From positions 1 to 64,000 of IMG/VR virus record IMGVR_UViG_3300042380_000637: a DNA stretch of 64,000 bases. The stretch is one strand, 5' to 3'. The notes under the pieces are model-generated. The model saw nothing but the letters and a program-made list of their open reading frames with translations. It was not told the DNA's origin and searched no databases. A program made the position numbers and the translations under genes. Numbering within the stretch: position 1 is the first letter of the stretch; the number at the start of each line of letters is the position of its first letter. The stretch is from a virus. Below, piece after piece: positions 7,924 to 14,253 of this stretch.

Positions 7924-7966
7924 CAGCGGCTTCCGAAGGTCGGATTGCCTCAAACACACACAACAC

Positions 7967-9145
7967 ATGTCCAACACAACACAAGTCCGCTTAGGGATGC
8001 TGCGTATCCCAACAACAACTCAAACAGCTCAGCAATGGGCAGATGATAATAAATTATCAGGCGATTTTGCAGATTACAGAGTAATCTGTTCGCACCTTGA
8101 AATCGTGTGCCACAAAACCCAATCCGGCAAGGTGGCCTTGACGCAAGCAATCATGCAAGCACGCAAGAAGAACAGCGTAGCTGTTCCTGAAACCGAAAAT
8201 TCTTCACACACAGATATGACACACACACCTTCCTTGACCAGCGTGAGCAGCGGAGCTGCCACAACGGAATCTGCTGTAACGGCAGCCACCTTGATGCAGC
8301 AAGCTATAAGCTTGTTAGGCGTATCGGGGCAATCTTCAAACGAGTTGTCTCCGGAGCAGGAGCAGCAGGTGATAACGCTTGTGCAGAGATATGCACCCAA
8401 GTCATCCCCGCGTGAGATTGTTGTAAAGTTGCCGGATGGCGCTTCAAACTCCGTAGGAGTTGCACACGAGGTTTTTGACGATGTTTTAGCCCTTGTGAGT
8501 ATCCGCAGGAATGTATACCTACACGGCCCGGCTGGCACGGGGAAGTCGCACATAGCGAAGCAAGTGGCCGATGCTTTGGGGCTTCCTTTTAGCGCCATGA
8601 GCTTTACAGCTCAGTCGCAAGAGAGCAAGCTTTTCGGCTATATCAGCCCAATATCGGGGGAGTATATTCCTACGGAATTTTTCGCCCGATTTTCAGAGGG
8701 CGGTGTTTTTTGCCTTGATGAGGCGGACGCAGCCAACCCGAACCTGCTCAACGGGCTTAACATGGCGATTGCACAGGGCTACGCCCCGTTCCCGCATGGC
8801 ATGGTGCAAAAGCATCCCGATTTCATTTGTATAGCCTCCGCAAACACCTTCGGTGATGGCGCAACCGAAGAATATATAGGGCGCAACCCTTTGGACAAGG
8901 CGACCAAAGATAGGTTTCAGTCGCTTTTTGTTGGATATGACAAAGCGCTTGAGGCAGCACGATTCAGCGAAGCAGCGTGTAACATGGTGTGGCATGAGCG
9001 TGAGCGCTTACAAGGCCGCAAGGGGTGGGTGCTTAGCATGAGAGCGCTTGAGCGTGTGGATGCTTACCTTTCGTTGGGTTGGTCAGCTGAAAAGGTGTAT
9101 AAAATGGCTATTGAGGCCAATTTGCCACAAAATTGCCGCAAATAA
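7967..9145 (+). CDS. MoxR/CbbQ-like AAA+ ATPase
   Basis: I start at MSNTTQVRLG (392 residues); the frame is open upstream to 7442, but that part is low-complexity and lies before the promoter. The N-terminal 150 residues are variable and Ser/Thr-rich. The ATPase core has Walker A GPAGTGKS near residue 185, Walker B GVFCLDEADAANPN near residue 245, a sensor-type segment CIASANTFGDG and arginines in DKATKDRFQSL. This pattern fits the MoxR/CbbQ (AAA_5) group, chaperone-like remodelling ATPases usually paired with a VWA-type protein. The next gene may be that partner. Translation starts from an A/C-rich leader without Shine-Dalgarno sequence. Confidence 0.85.
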   Translation: MSNTTQVRLGMLRIPTTTQTAQQWADDNKLSGDFADYRVICSHLEIVCHKTQSGKVALTQAIMQARKKNSVAVPETENSSHTDMTHTPSLTSVSSGAATTESAVTAATLMQQAISLLGVSGQSSNELSPEQEQQVITLVQRYAPKSSPREIVVKLPDGASNSVGVAHEVFDDVLALVSIRRNVYLHGPAGTGKSHIAKQVADALGLPFSAMSFTAQSQESKLFGYISPISGEYIPTEFFARFSEGGVFCLDEADAANPNLLNGLNMAIAQGYAPFPHGMVQKHPDFICIASANTFGDGATEEYIGRNPLDKATKDRFQSLFVGYDKALEAARFSEAACNMVWHERERLQGRKGWVLSMRALERVDAYLSLGWSAEKVYKMAIEANLPQNCRK

Positions 9146-9177
9146 TTTGTTTCACACACATATAAACACACACATAT

Positions 9178-10023
9178 ATGGCTATCCGCAGAACCCGTCG
9201 CAAGTCTACGACTTCATCCGCGAAGCGCACACAGGATGTACGCAGCTTCACATACAGAGATTTTAATCGTGAAATGCTCCCGCTTATAGAGGACAAGATG
9301 CACACCTATTGGAGCAAAGATTGGGTGGGTGCAGGGCTGTATACAACAGCCGAAGAATTCATTTCCGAATACAAAAATTACGATGGCAACTTGCGCAAGG
9401 TGGCTGAGTTATACGAGGCTCGTGATATGTATATCCCCGCAAGCTCATCCGTAGAATGCACATTCATGCACGATGTGTGGGGAACCGACCTTGACTTCGC
9501 TGCATATATGCAGGGTGAGCCGGAGTGCTTCATCAATATACACCCCGCAGAGGTGATAAAAAGCAACCTGACAATCCGTGTGATGCACGGGATGTCTCAA
9601 GGGGTGAATGCCCGTGAGGCCACGGAAAAATACCTCAAAATTGCCGACTTGTATACGGCAGCTTTGTCAAAGTATAATGTTCGTGTAGTCCTTGAGTGGG
9701 CGGGCGTGTCAAGAAACGGCTCGGTGGACTTCACATATAAATATGAGGTGGAGCTTTGCGGATTTGGCGAGGTGCTTTCCCCGCTCACACTCGTAAGCGC
9801 CCTGAGCGCCCCCACATACAGGGCTGTAATGTTGGGTGTTTGCGCCACCTTCGGAGCAACAAGCTGTGAGTGGCATCCAGACCAACAAGCCTACCTAAAC
9901 AAGCCCGCTGTTATACGGGAGGGTGATTCAATTATCATCCCGCCTATATACAACCAAAGCAAGTCTGAATGGGAGCTTGAGAACATGATGCGGGCTGCAG
10001 GATTGACAGAGGAGGGCGCGTAA
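9178..10023 (+). CDS. Putative partner protein of the AAA+ ATPase (VWA-partner-like, uncertain)
   Basis: This 281-residue protein starts with a basic tail (MAIRRTRRKSTTSSAKR). The core has VWGTDLDFAAYMQGEPECFINI, HPAEVIKSNLTIRVMHGMSQG and RVVLEWAGVSRNG, a pattern I associate with phage proteins paired with MoxR-like ATPases (DUF7192-like). That assignment is from memory and uncertain. It follows the AAA+ gene after 32 nt in the same operon. The gene ends in EEGA and its stop codon lies in the loop of a 7-bp hairpin directly before the first tRNA-like element. Confidence 0.55.
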   Translation: MAIRRTRRKSTTSSAKRTQDVRSFTYRDFNREMLPLIEDKMHTYWSKDWVGAGLYTTAEEFISEYKNYDGNLRKVAELYEARDMYIPASSSVECTFMHDVWGTDLDFAAYMQGEPECFINIHPAEVIKSNLTIRVMHGMSQGVNAREATEKYLKIADLYTAALSKYNVRVVLEWAGVSRNGSVDFTYKYEVELCGFGEVLSPLTLVSALSAPTYRAVMLGVCATFGATSCEWHPDQQAYLNKPAVIREGDSIIIPPIYNQSKSEWELENMMRAAGLTEEGA

Positions 10024-10030
10024 GCCCTCC
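10012..10030 (+). other. Hairpin enclosing the stop codon of the partner gene
   Basis: The arms GGAGGGC and GCCCTCC enclose a loop GCGTAA that contains the TAA stop. The stem is 7 bp and lies 4 nt before the first tRNA-like element. The same arms recur at the end of the gene at 10391-10720. It may protect the 3' end of the upstream message or shape the element's 5' flank. Confidence 0.55.
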
Positions 10031-10034
10031 GCCC

Positions 10035-10109
10035 TCCGGAGCAGGGCTTGTATACAGCAACGCTGTATAGGCGGTTCGATTCCGCCCTCCGGAGCAATGC
10101 CATATGGCA
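10035..10109 (+). ncRNA. tRNA-like element 1 plus trailing hairpin
   Basis: Acceptor stem TCCGGAG (10035-10041) pairs with CTCCGGA (10087-10093). T-arm GGCGG/CCGCC (10070-10074 with 10082-10086) encloses loop TTCGATT. The 28-nt insert holds GGG and an 8-bp hairpin TATACAGC/GCTGTATA with loop AAC, too small for a true anticodon loop. GCA follows, then the palindrome TGCCATATGGCA (10098-10109). It precedes the lipoprotein gene (ATG 10133). The body is 59 nt, against 72-90 for tRNA. Confidence 0.8.
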
Positions 10110-10132
10110 GATTATACACAAACCAATTTATT

Positions 10133-10360
10133 ATGTTCAAAGCACTTGCCCTCGTTACACTGTCCGCCCTTGCATCATGCATCAGCAGCCCCAAGCCCGT
10201 AAGCACAATCAAGCGCTCACACAATACAAAGCGTGTTGTGCGCCCCTTGTCCGAAGGTGTTGTATACGCCATGTATATCGACACAAGCTATCGTGTAGGC
10301 GACACCATCCGCATCGAATACACACACGAAGAAACCCGTGCAGCCGTAGTTATCCGTTAA
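10133..10360 (+). CDS. Small lipoprotein
   Basis: This 75-residue protein starts MFKALALVTLSALASC, a short type II signal peptide with lipobox LASC; Cys16 would be acylated and anchored to a membrane. The mature part is basic and polar (KRSHNTKRVVRP), followed by a beta-strand-like segment (DTIRIEYTHEETRAAVVIR). The ATG lies 23 nt after the trailing hairpin of tRNA-like element 1; a longer in-frame reading would run back into that element. Phage lipoproteins are often superinfection-exclusion factors, but that role is only a possibility here. Confidence 0.7.
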   Translation: MFKALALVTLSALASCISSPKPVSTIKRSHNTKRVVRPLSEGVVYAMYIDTSYRVGDTIRIEYTHEETRAAVVIR

Positions 10361-10390
10361 TCATTCTCACAAATAAAATCGTATACAATT

Positions 10391-10720
10391 ATGCTACAAA
10401 TCAAAGTTCAGGGCTTGACCCTCGGAGACCTCCGCACCAACCCGATTACAGAAATCATGCAGCTGTTCTTCAAATACCAATCGGAGGAGCGCGAAGAGGT
10501 GTTACACGGATACAGCCGTATACTCGCACTTGCATCAGATGCAGCCGCTGTGTTGCAGGATACGGATTATGATTACAACATCCGTTATATAAACAGACAT
10601 GCCACTTTTCAAATGTATAAAAAGGTGGACTACTATTGCGGGATAACCGCAGACGAATATAGGGACATGATGCACCCGCTTGAGGTGGTGCGCATCATGG
10701 AGACAGAGGAGGGCGCATAA
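10391..10720 (+). CDS. Hypothetical early protein
   Basis: This 109-residue protein starts MLQIKVQGLTLGDLRTN. It has an acidic-basic helix (QLFFKYQSEEREEVLHGYSRI) and many aromatic residues later (DYDYNIRYINRHATFQMYKK). It has no signal or membrane segment. It follows the lipoprotein gene by 30 nt without a tRNA-like element, so the two probably share one message. It ends EEGA like the gene at 9178. Function unknown. Confidence 0.6.
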   Translation: MLQIKVQGLTLGDLRTNPITEIMQLFFKYQSEEREEVLHGYSRILALASDAAAVLQDTDYDYNIRYINRHATFQMYKKVDYYCGITADEYRDMMHPLEVVRIMETEEGA

Positions 10721-10727
10721 GCCCTCC
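10710..10727 (+). other. Hairpin enclosing a stop codon
   Basis: The same 7-bp arms as at 10012 (GGAGGGC with GCCCTCC) enclose the loop GCATAA, which contains the TAA stop. tRNA-like element 2 begins 5 nt after it. Confidence 0.55.
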
Positions 10728-10731
10728 ACAA

Positions 10732-10813
10732 TCCGGAGCGAGGCGTATACAGCCTGTGTGTGTGCTGTATAGCGGGTTCGAATCCCGCCTCCGGGGCAAT
10801 GCCAATATCGGCA
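10732..10813 (+). ncRNA. tRNA-like element 2 plus trailing hairpin
   Basis: Acceptor TCCGGAG (10732-10738) pairs with CTCCGGG (10789-10795), the last pair being a wobble in RNA. T-arm GCGGG/CCCGC (10772-10776 with 10784-10788) encloses TTCGAAT. The 33-nt insert has GGCG and the 8-bp hairpin TATACAGC/GCTGTATA with a 10-nt TG-repeat loop. GCA follows, then TGCC/GGCA with a 6-nt loop (10800-10813). It is nearly identical to element 7. It precedes the gene at 10831. Confidence 0.8.
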
Positions 10814-10830
10814 GATTATTCAAAACCAAA

Positions 10831-11307
10831 ATGTATATGTTTGAAGAAATGTATAACCAAGAAATTCGTAATCGTAATGTGTTGCGAGGCATATGTAACG
10901 CAAATGATTTGTTCTTTGCCCGCTTGCAGCCTATGGCCGACAGCGCTGCAAAGTGGTTGCAGAATCAGTATAACAACATGAAGCTAAACCTAAAGGTTAA
11001 GGTGGGTGAAATCCAATTTGGTAACGGGATGCGTATACTGATTAGTATACACGATGAACTTACCAAGAAAAATTATCCCTTCTGCTTTGCAGAGATAGAG
11101 ATGCAAGCCGAAGCCGTTGGCGATATAGAGGTGGCCGTATACAAATCACCCGTGTACACTATACACAAGCACGACAAAATAGTGGCTCGATACAACAACA
11201 TCATAGATGTAGTTGGCAATAGCGATGTGGATGCTCTTGGTCGCAAAATTATGCGGGAACACCTTAATGCGAAATTTGGCAAGATAGGTGTAAGCGTATT
11301 GCACTAA
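10831..11307 (+). CDS. Hypothetical early protein
   Basis: I start at MYMFEEMYNQ (158 residues), 17 nt after the trailing hairpin of element 2. An in-frame start at 10756 lies inside the tRNA-like element and is rejected. The protein has a helical N-terminus (FARLQPMADSAAKWLQNQYNNMKLNL) and a beta-rich centre (RILISIHDELTKKNYPFCFAEIEM). It is soluble by composition. It occupies its own punctuated unit between elements 2 and 3. Function unknown. Confidence 0.6.
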   Translation: MYMFEEMYNQEIRNRNVLRGICNANDLFFARLQPMADSAAKWLQNQYNNMKLNLKVKVGEIQFGNGMRILISIHDELTKKNYPFCFAEIEMQAEAVGDIEVAVYKSPVYTIHKHDKIVARYNNIIDVVGNSDVDALGRKIMREHLNAKFGKIGVSVLH

Positions 11308-11317
11308 CACACATACA

Positions 11318-11387
11318 TCCGGAGGGCGCAGGGCGTATACACGGGAGGTTCGATTCCTCCCTCCGGAGCAATGCACAATGGTGTGCA
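11318..11387 (+). ncRNA. tRNA-like element 3 plus trailing hairpin
   Basis: Acceptor TCCGGAG (11318-11324) pairs with CTCCGGA (11361-11367). T-arm GGAGG/CCTCC (11344-11348 with 11356-11360) encloses TTCGATT. The insert is only 19 nt and can form GCGC/GCGT with loop AGG, so there is no anticodon-type arm. The trailing hairpin TGCACA/TGTGCA (11372-11387, loop ATGG) differs from the others by paired changes. It precedes the gene at 11408. Confidence 0.78.
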
Positions 11388-11407
11388 GATATATATACAC
11401 TTATCAT

Positions 11408-11578
11408 ATGCCTAAATTACTTCGTAATTCTCTCGCTCTCCTGTGCGCCTTCTGCATGATGGCTGCGTTCCTGCTCATGTTTCTCGACCCTGCCCATATA
11501 GAGGCAGAGTGCTTCTTCTTCTGTGTATACGGAGGAATGGCTGCCTTGTTGCTGTACCATGAAAGGGATGCGGATTAG
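11408..11578 (+). CDS. Small membrane protein
   Basis: This 56-residue protein starts MPKLLRNSLALLCAFCMMAA. It has two hydrophobic segments (about residues 8-25 and 36-50) with a short acidic linker (LDPAHIEAE) and an acidic C-terminus (HERDAD). The first segment has a positive N-terminus and could be a signal anchor. It forms a unit behind tRNA-like element 3. Small two-helix phage membrane proteins may modify the host envelope; no family was recognised. Confidence 0.55.
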   Translation: MPKLLRNSLALLCAFCMMAAFLLMFLDPAHIEAECFFFCVYGGMAALLLYHERDAD

Positions 11579-11635
11579 GGTAGGGCGTGAAAAACAAATT
11601 TGAAAAAAAATTTTGCGCTTCTTTATCATAGATAA

Positions 11636-11702
11636 GTGGCGGGATGTCGAAACTTTTTCCGGCTTTTGTCGAAAAAAAATTTGGATTTGATTTTCCCGCC
11701 AC
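11636..11702 (+). repeat. Inverted repeat in an A/T-rich gap
   Basis: GTGGCGGGA (11636-11644) and TCCCGCCAC (11694-11702) are perfect 9-bp inverted repeats with a 49-nt loop. The loop holds a direct repeat of TGTCGAAA. The right arm lies inside the promoter spacer before the gene at 11757. It could be a terminator-like structure for the upstream unit or a regulator site. The rest of the gap 11579-11756 is A/T-rich and empty apart from the promoter. Confidence 0.45.
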
Positions 11703-11712
11703 ATTACATTTG
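11680..11712 (+). promoter_or_regulatory. Bacteroidetes-type promoter
   Basis: TTTG at 11680-11683 and TACATTTG at 11705-11712 are spaced by 21 nt, an excellent match to the Bacteroidetes consensus. The ATG at 11757 lies 44 nt downstream. It gives the second half of the small-gene operon an internal transcription start. Confidence 0.65.
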
Positions 11713-11756
11713 CCTCATCGTTTCATCTCTCACACTCTATTACACACACTACACAC

Positions 11757-11987
11757 ATGTTACACATCTCTAACGGCTTGCTCACCTCCGAATCGGTGGC
11801 ACTATTACGCAAACATTCTTTATCAAAGGATGCCAATCCTGTGCATAAAATCGCTGAGGGCATGGCCTTCGCTGATGTCGTGCAAGAAATCCCGCTGCCC
11901 GCACTCATACAAGTGGTGGGCTTGCGTGTGAACATCAGCAAGGTGGCGGCCATCACAATTGTGCATTTTCACTGCTCTCCCAACTGA
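11757..11987 (+). CDS. Hypothetical early protein
   Basis: This 76-residue protein starts MLHISNGLLTSESVALLRKH. It is mostly helical, with EGMAFADVVQEIPLPALIQVVGLRV in the middle. It is the first gene after an internal promoter and is followed 7 nt later by tRNA-like element 4. No family was recognised, and composition is the only evidence besides its place. Confidence 0.55.
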   Translation: MLHISNGLLTSESVALLRKHSLSKDANPVHKIAEGMAFADVVQEIPLPALIQVVGLRVNISKVAAITIVHFHCSPN

Positions 11988-11994
11988 GGGCGCA

Positions 11995-12060
11995 TCCGGA
12001 AACGCAAGGGCGTATACAAGGCGGGTTCGAATCCCGCTTCCGGAGCAATGCCATATGGCA
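11995..12060 (+). ncRNA. tRNA-like element 4 plus trailing hairpin
   Basis: Acceptor TCCGGAA (11995-12001) pairs with TTCCGGA (12038-12044): base pair 7 is A-T instead of the G-C of element 1, a compensatory change. T-arm GCGGG/CCCGC (12021-12025 with 12033-12037) encloses TTCGAAT. The 19-nt insert forms ACGC/GCGT with loop AAGG. GCA and the palindrome TGCCATATGGCA (12049-12060) follow. It precedes the gene at 12087. Confidence 0.8.
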
Positions 12061-12086
12061 GATTATACACAAACCAATTACACTAT

Positions 12087-12323
12087 ATGACAACGCAAGA
12101 GAAATTGCAAGCACAGATTAACTATTACGCTGATGTTGTTGAGCGCAGAGGCAGCGCAAGGTGGGATGTATCACCATCAGCCGGATATGGGTGGGATGCG
12201 GATGAGTGGAATTACAGGTATGACATCATGGCTGCGCTTCGTGAGCGGGGATATTCGGTGCGCTCCGAAGTCAATCACGGGGTAACGGATATTTTTATCA
12301 CCAAACCAATTTCATTATCCTAA
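12087..12323 (+). CDS. Hypothetical early protein
   Basis: This 78-residue protein starts MTTQEKLQAQINYYADVVER. A long N-terminal helix is followed by a Trp- and Tyr-rich stretch (GYGWDADEWNYRYDIMAALRERGY) and a short beta region (VRSEVNHGVTDIFITKP). Its last codons and stop lie inside the first copy of a duplicated leader. The ATG lies 26 nt after the hairpin of element 4. Function unknown. Confidence 0.6.
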   Translation: MTTQEKLQAQINYYADVVERRGSARWDVSPSAGYGWDADEWNYRYDIMAALRERGYSVRSEVNHGVTDIFITKPISLS

Positions 12324-12388
12324 TCAATATACACATGGAATTTCATCACCAAACCAATTCTATTATTTTAACCAATATACACATGGAA
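12297..12388 (+). repeat. Tandem duplication of a gene leader and start codon
   Basis: Segments 12297-12340 and 12345-12388 are imperfect copies 48 nt apart; both end with the same ATACACATGGAA. The duplication supplies two in-frame start codons (12335 and 12383) for the next gene and resembles the leaders that follow the tRNA-like elements. Confidence 0.65.
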
Positions 12389-12673
12389 ACCAAACCAATT
12401 GTTTTGTGCAGAGAGATAAATGGATATACACCCGCGGTATGGAACGCTTCGGGCGAACTTATAGGTGTTATATGCCCGCAAAGCGGTGTGGTAAACATTG
12501 CCAATCAAATCAATGAATTATTGACCAGCTACTTCCCAGATGGTACATTGCTGCCAAATGAAACAAACGCATCTTTTGGATGGGCGGATGGGTATTTAGA
12601 TTTATATACAAACTATACATACGATGGGGAAAAAGAACATGTAAGATTAACATGGGTGCGTATGTATAGATAA
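12383..12673 (+). CDS. Hypothetical early protein
   Basis: I start at METKPIVLCR (96 residues). The ATG at 12335 is in frame and would add 16 residues that derive from a duplicated leader, so the shorter form is preferred. The protein is beta-rich (AVWNASGELIGVICPQSGVVNIAN) with a polar aromatic C-terminus (DLYTNYTYDGEKEHVRLTWVRM). It ends 13 nt before element 5. Function unknown. Confidence 0.55.
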   Translation: METKPIVLCREINGYTPAVWNASGELIGVICPQSGVVNIANQINELLTSYFPDGTLLPNETNASFGWADGYLDLYTNYTYDGEKEHVRLTWVRMYR

Positions 12674-12686
12674 CACACACACCACA

Positions 12687-12761
12687 TCCGGATGCCGAGA
12701 GGCGGGCGTGTTATACGCAGGGTTCGATTCCCTCATCCGGAGCAATGCGAAATAGTTCGCA
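12687..12761 (+). ncRNA. tRNA-like element 5 plus trailing hairpin
   Basis: Acceptor TCCGGAT (12687-12693) pairs with ATCCGGA (12735-12741); pair 7 is T-A. The T-arm has four pairs (AGGG/CCCT) and loop TTCGATT (12723-12729). The insert has a mini D-arm GCC-GAGA-GGC with a GNRA loop and an arm GCGTG/TACGC with loop TTA. The trailing hairpin TGCGAA/TTCGCA (12746-12761) has six pairs and different bases from the other copies. It precedes the gene at 12783. Confidence 0.78.
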
Positions 12762-12782
12762 GATTTTTAAACCAATATACAA

Positions 12783-12992
12783 ATGGAAAAATTGTTTGAG
12801 TTTCGTGTCAATCCGATTATCAAAGGCGAGGTGTATATCGTCAATTACATCGGGCAAATTATCTGTCGTCTATACGAGAACGACTACATCGACCATGACG
12901 ACCCGAAACAGGCACAGCTGCTGCAAGCGCAGCGTGTATGTGATGCACTCATTGCTCAACACATCCTTAACACGAACAGCCATGAAGCTTGA
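12783..12992 (+). CDS. Small hypothetical early protein
   Basis: This 69-residue protein starts MEKLFEFRVNPIIKGEVYIV. The N-terminal half is beta-rich and the C-terminal half helical (DDPKQAQLLQAQRVCDALIAQ). The ATG lies 21 nt after the hairpin of element 5, and the stop overlaps the next start by 11 nt. Function unknown. Confidence 0.6.
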   Translation: MEKLFEFRVNPIIKGEVYIVNYIGQIICRLYENDYIDHDDPKQAQLLQAQRVCDALIAQHILNTNSHEA

Positions 12993-13230
12993 GTTGGTGA
13001 GCGCAGAACTGCAGAGTTGTAGCAAAAAAATCAGCGTTGAACTTATGCTGTATATTGGCGGAAGGGAGATTGAACTCTCCCTTAACGCCATCTACTACAT
13101 CGAATATGGCCGCAACTATGTAGATTGGGAAAGTGTATACACAGACGATGACGAGGCGCTGGATATAGATGAGGTGCAGCAAGCAATTCAGGAATTTTTA
13201 GACGATTATATAAACACACATTTCGCATGA
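12982..13230 (+). CDS. Small acidic hypothetical protein
   Basis: This 82-residue protein starts MKLELVSAELQSCSKKISVE. It is beta-rich at first (ELMLYIGGREIELSLNAIYYI) and very acidic towards the end (YTDDDEALDIDEVQQAIQEFLDDY). The start overlaps the preceding gene by 11 nt and the end overlaps the following gene by 4 nt (ATGA), so the three form a coupled unit behind element 5. Its charge would suit a protein that mimics DNA or binds a basic host factor, which is speculation. Confidence 0.55.
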   Translation: MKLELVSAELQSCSKKISVELMLYIGGREIELSLNAIYYIEYGRNYVDWESVYTDDDEALDIDEVQQAIQEFLDDYINTHFA

Positions 13231-13619
13231 TTAAATGTATTGTTATCGACAGCGCAAAGCGCGAAGTTTATGAGGCCGAAATCAGCGGCAGCAACCATCG
13301 GGATATATATCCCCTGCTTGGCGAGGGCGTAAGCACCTTCGCATGTCCCGTGCAGTTCAACGAGAGCGACACGCTCTTCGTGGATGACGAGGGATTGTAT
13401 AACACCTTTGAGGGCGGATATATAATGACTGATTGGTCGTATCCAATCTGCGGGAATGGAGTTGTTATCGGCAGCGACACCAATGGCAATAGCGCTCCGG
13501 TGCAGATATCATTGGACGAGGTGCGCAAGCAGGTGAGGTGGGTGAGCAAGGCTGTGTGTGAGCAGTGGCGCGACCATGTGTTAGGCACAGGAGCAGGATT
13601 CCGTATGTACGAAATATAA
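13227..13619 (+). CDS. Hypothetical early protein
   Basis: This 130-residue protein starts MIKCIVIDSAKREVYEAEIS. Alternating beta strands and loops (DTLFVDDEGLYNTFEGGYIM, NGVVIGSDTNGNSAPVQISL) resemble small phage proteins often annotated DUF3846-like, with a conserved C-terminal helix; that link is only a suggestion. It is coupled to the preceding gene by ATGA. It ends 8 nt before tRNA-like element 6. Confidence 0.55.
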   Translation: MIKCIVIDSAKREVYEAEISGSNHRDIYPLLGEGVSTFACPVQFNESDTLFVDDEGLYNTFEGGYIMTDWSYPICGNGVVIGSDTNGNSAPVQISLDEVRKQVRWVSKAVCEQWRDHVLGTGAGFRMYEI

Positions 13620-13627
13620 GCACTCCA

Positions 13628-13700
13628 TCCGGATGCCGAAAGGCGGGCGCTGTATAAGCGCAGGGTTCGATTCCCTCATCCGGAGCAATGCCATAAGGCA
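13628..13700 (+). ncRNA. tRNA-like element 6 plus trailing hairpin
   Basis: Acceptor TCCGGAT (13628-13634) pairs with ATCCGGA (13678-13684). The T-arm AGGG/CCCT encloses TTCGATT (13666-13672). The insert carries the mini D-arm GCC-GAAA-GGC (13635-13644; GAAA against GAGA in element 5) and an anticodon-like arm GCGCT/AGCGC with loop GTATA (13647-13661). This copy is the most tRNA-like, yet its loop is 5 nt. The trailing hairpin is TGCC/GGCA with loop ATAA (13689-13700). Confidence 0.8.
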
Positions 13701-13724
13701 GATTATTTAAAACAAAGTTTATAT

Positions 13725-14237
13725 ATGCACAATTTACATTTCGTAGTGATTCACGGCAAAAGCGGAGCGGATGCTTGCAAAAATGCCGAAAACATGTTGT
13801 CCGATTTTGGCAACGAAAACAATTGGAGAGAATTCTCCGGCGCTATATCCGAACACGGACAAGTGTATATCAGCGGAGAGGGGCGATTCTCTCCCACACC
13901 CGACATGACTATACACGACTGCAATCTGTGGATACGGCAGGTGCGAACCGAAATCACAGCCTCCTACGGGAACACCGCCTTAGCAAAACTGCAGAGCGGA
14001 AATACGGATGTAACAGACCAAAGCAAGTGGAGCAAGCACGATTTATGGCTTCTCAAACGCCTTGCAGAACACTTATACGAAATTCATGGCGGAGTAAAGA
14101 CAGAAGACTTCGATGTGCTTCAGCATGGCTTTTACGATTGGCAATTTGACCAAGAAGGCGTAACGCACTGCGATGATTATGCTTGTGGCGAAGAGGGCGA
14201 GTGCAGGTGGGTGGTGTTTGTAGACATGCACAGCTAA
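13725..14237 (+). CDS. Hypothetical early protein
   Basis: This is one of the largest products of the small-gene operon, 170 residues, starting MHNLHFVVIHGKSGADACKN. The beginning resembles a Rossmann-like strand and loop (FVVIHGKSG). A long central region is helical (SKHDLWLLKRLAEHLYEIHG), and the C-terminus is acidic with two Cys (DDYACGEEGECRWVVFVDMH). The start lies 25 nt after the hairpin of element 6. No family was recognised. Confidence 0.6.
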   Translation: MHNLHFVVIHGKSGADACKNAENMLSDFGNENNWREFSGAISEHGQVYISGEGRFSPTPDMTIHDCNLWIRQVRTEITASYGNTALAKLQSGNTDVTDQSKWSKHDLWLLKRLAEHLYEIHGGVKTEDFDVLQHGFYDWQFDQEGVTHCDDYACGEEGECRWVVFVDMHS

Positions 14238-14253
14238 TCGTGTAACACGAACA

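Larger units (their letters stand above)
7106..7966. other. Non-coding region with CGTATAC repeats; candidate origin or control region
   Basis: No credible gene lies in these 860 bases. The left part is T- and C-rich. From about 7400 the sequence becomes GC-rich (CG/GC alternation near 7427-7455), then carries repeated CGTATAC words at 7482, 7534, 7588, 7602 and 7696, plus 7165 in the palindrome, with variants CGTGTAC (7474) and CGTTTAC (7493). GAAACC-like repeats lie near 7548-7567 and repeats of GCACAGCACAC near 7503-7675. Frames here are Cys- or Thr-rich chance frames. A replication origin or regulator-binding array next to a RepL-like gene is plausible but inferred. Confidence 0.5.

Noticed and set aside
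7442-7966. 175-codon upstream extension of the AAA+ frame
   Set aside because: It is low in complexity, lies over repeats and before the promoter and an A/C-rich leader; the ATG at 7967 fits better.
8074-8598. 174-codon minus-strand frame over the AAA+ gene
   Set aside because: It covers the Walker A region in antisense and has the Cys/Thr-rich look of a shadow frame.
10756-10830. N-terminal extension MCVLYSGFESRL in frame with the gene at 10831 (and a similar one at 14278)
   Set aside because: It is only the tRNA-like element read as protein. The same peptide appears before unrelated genes because elements 2 and 7 are nearly identical.
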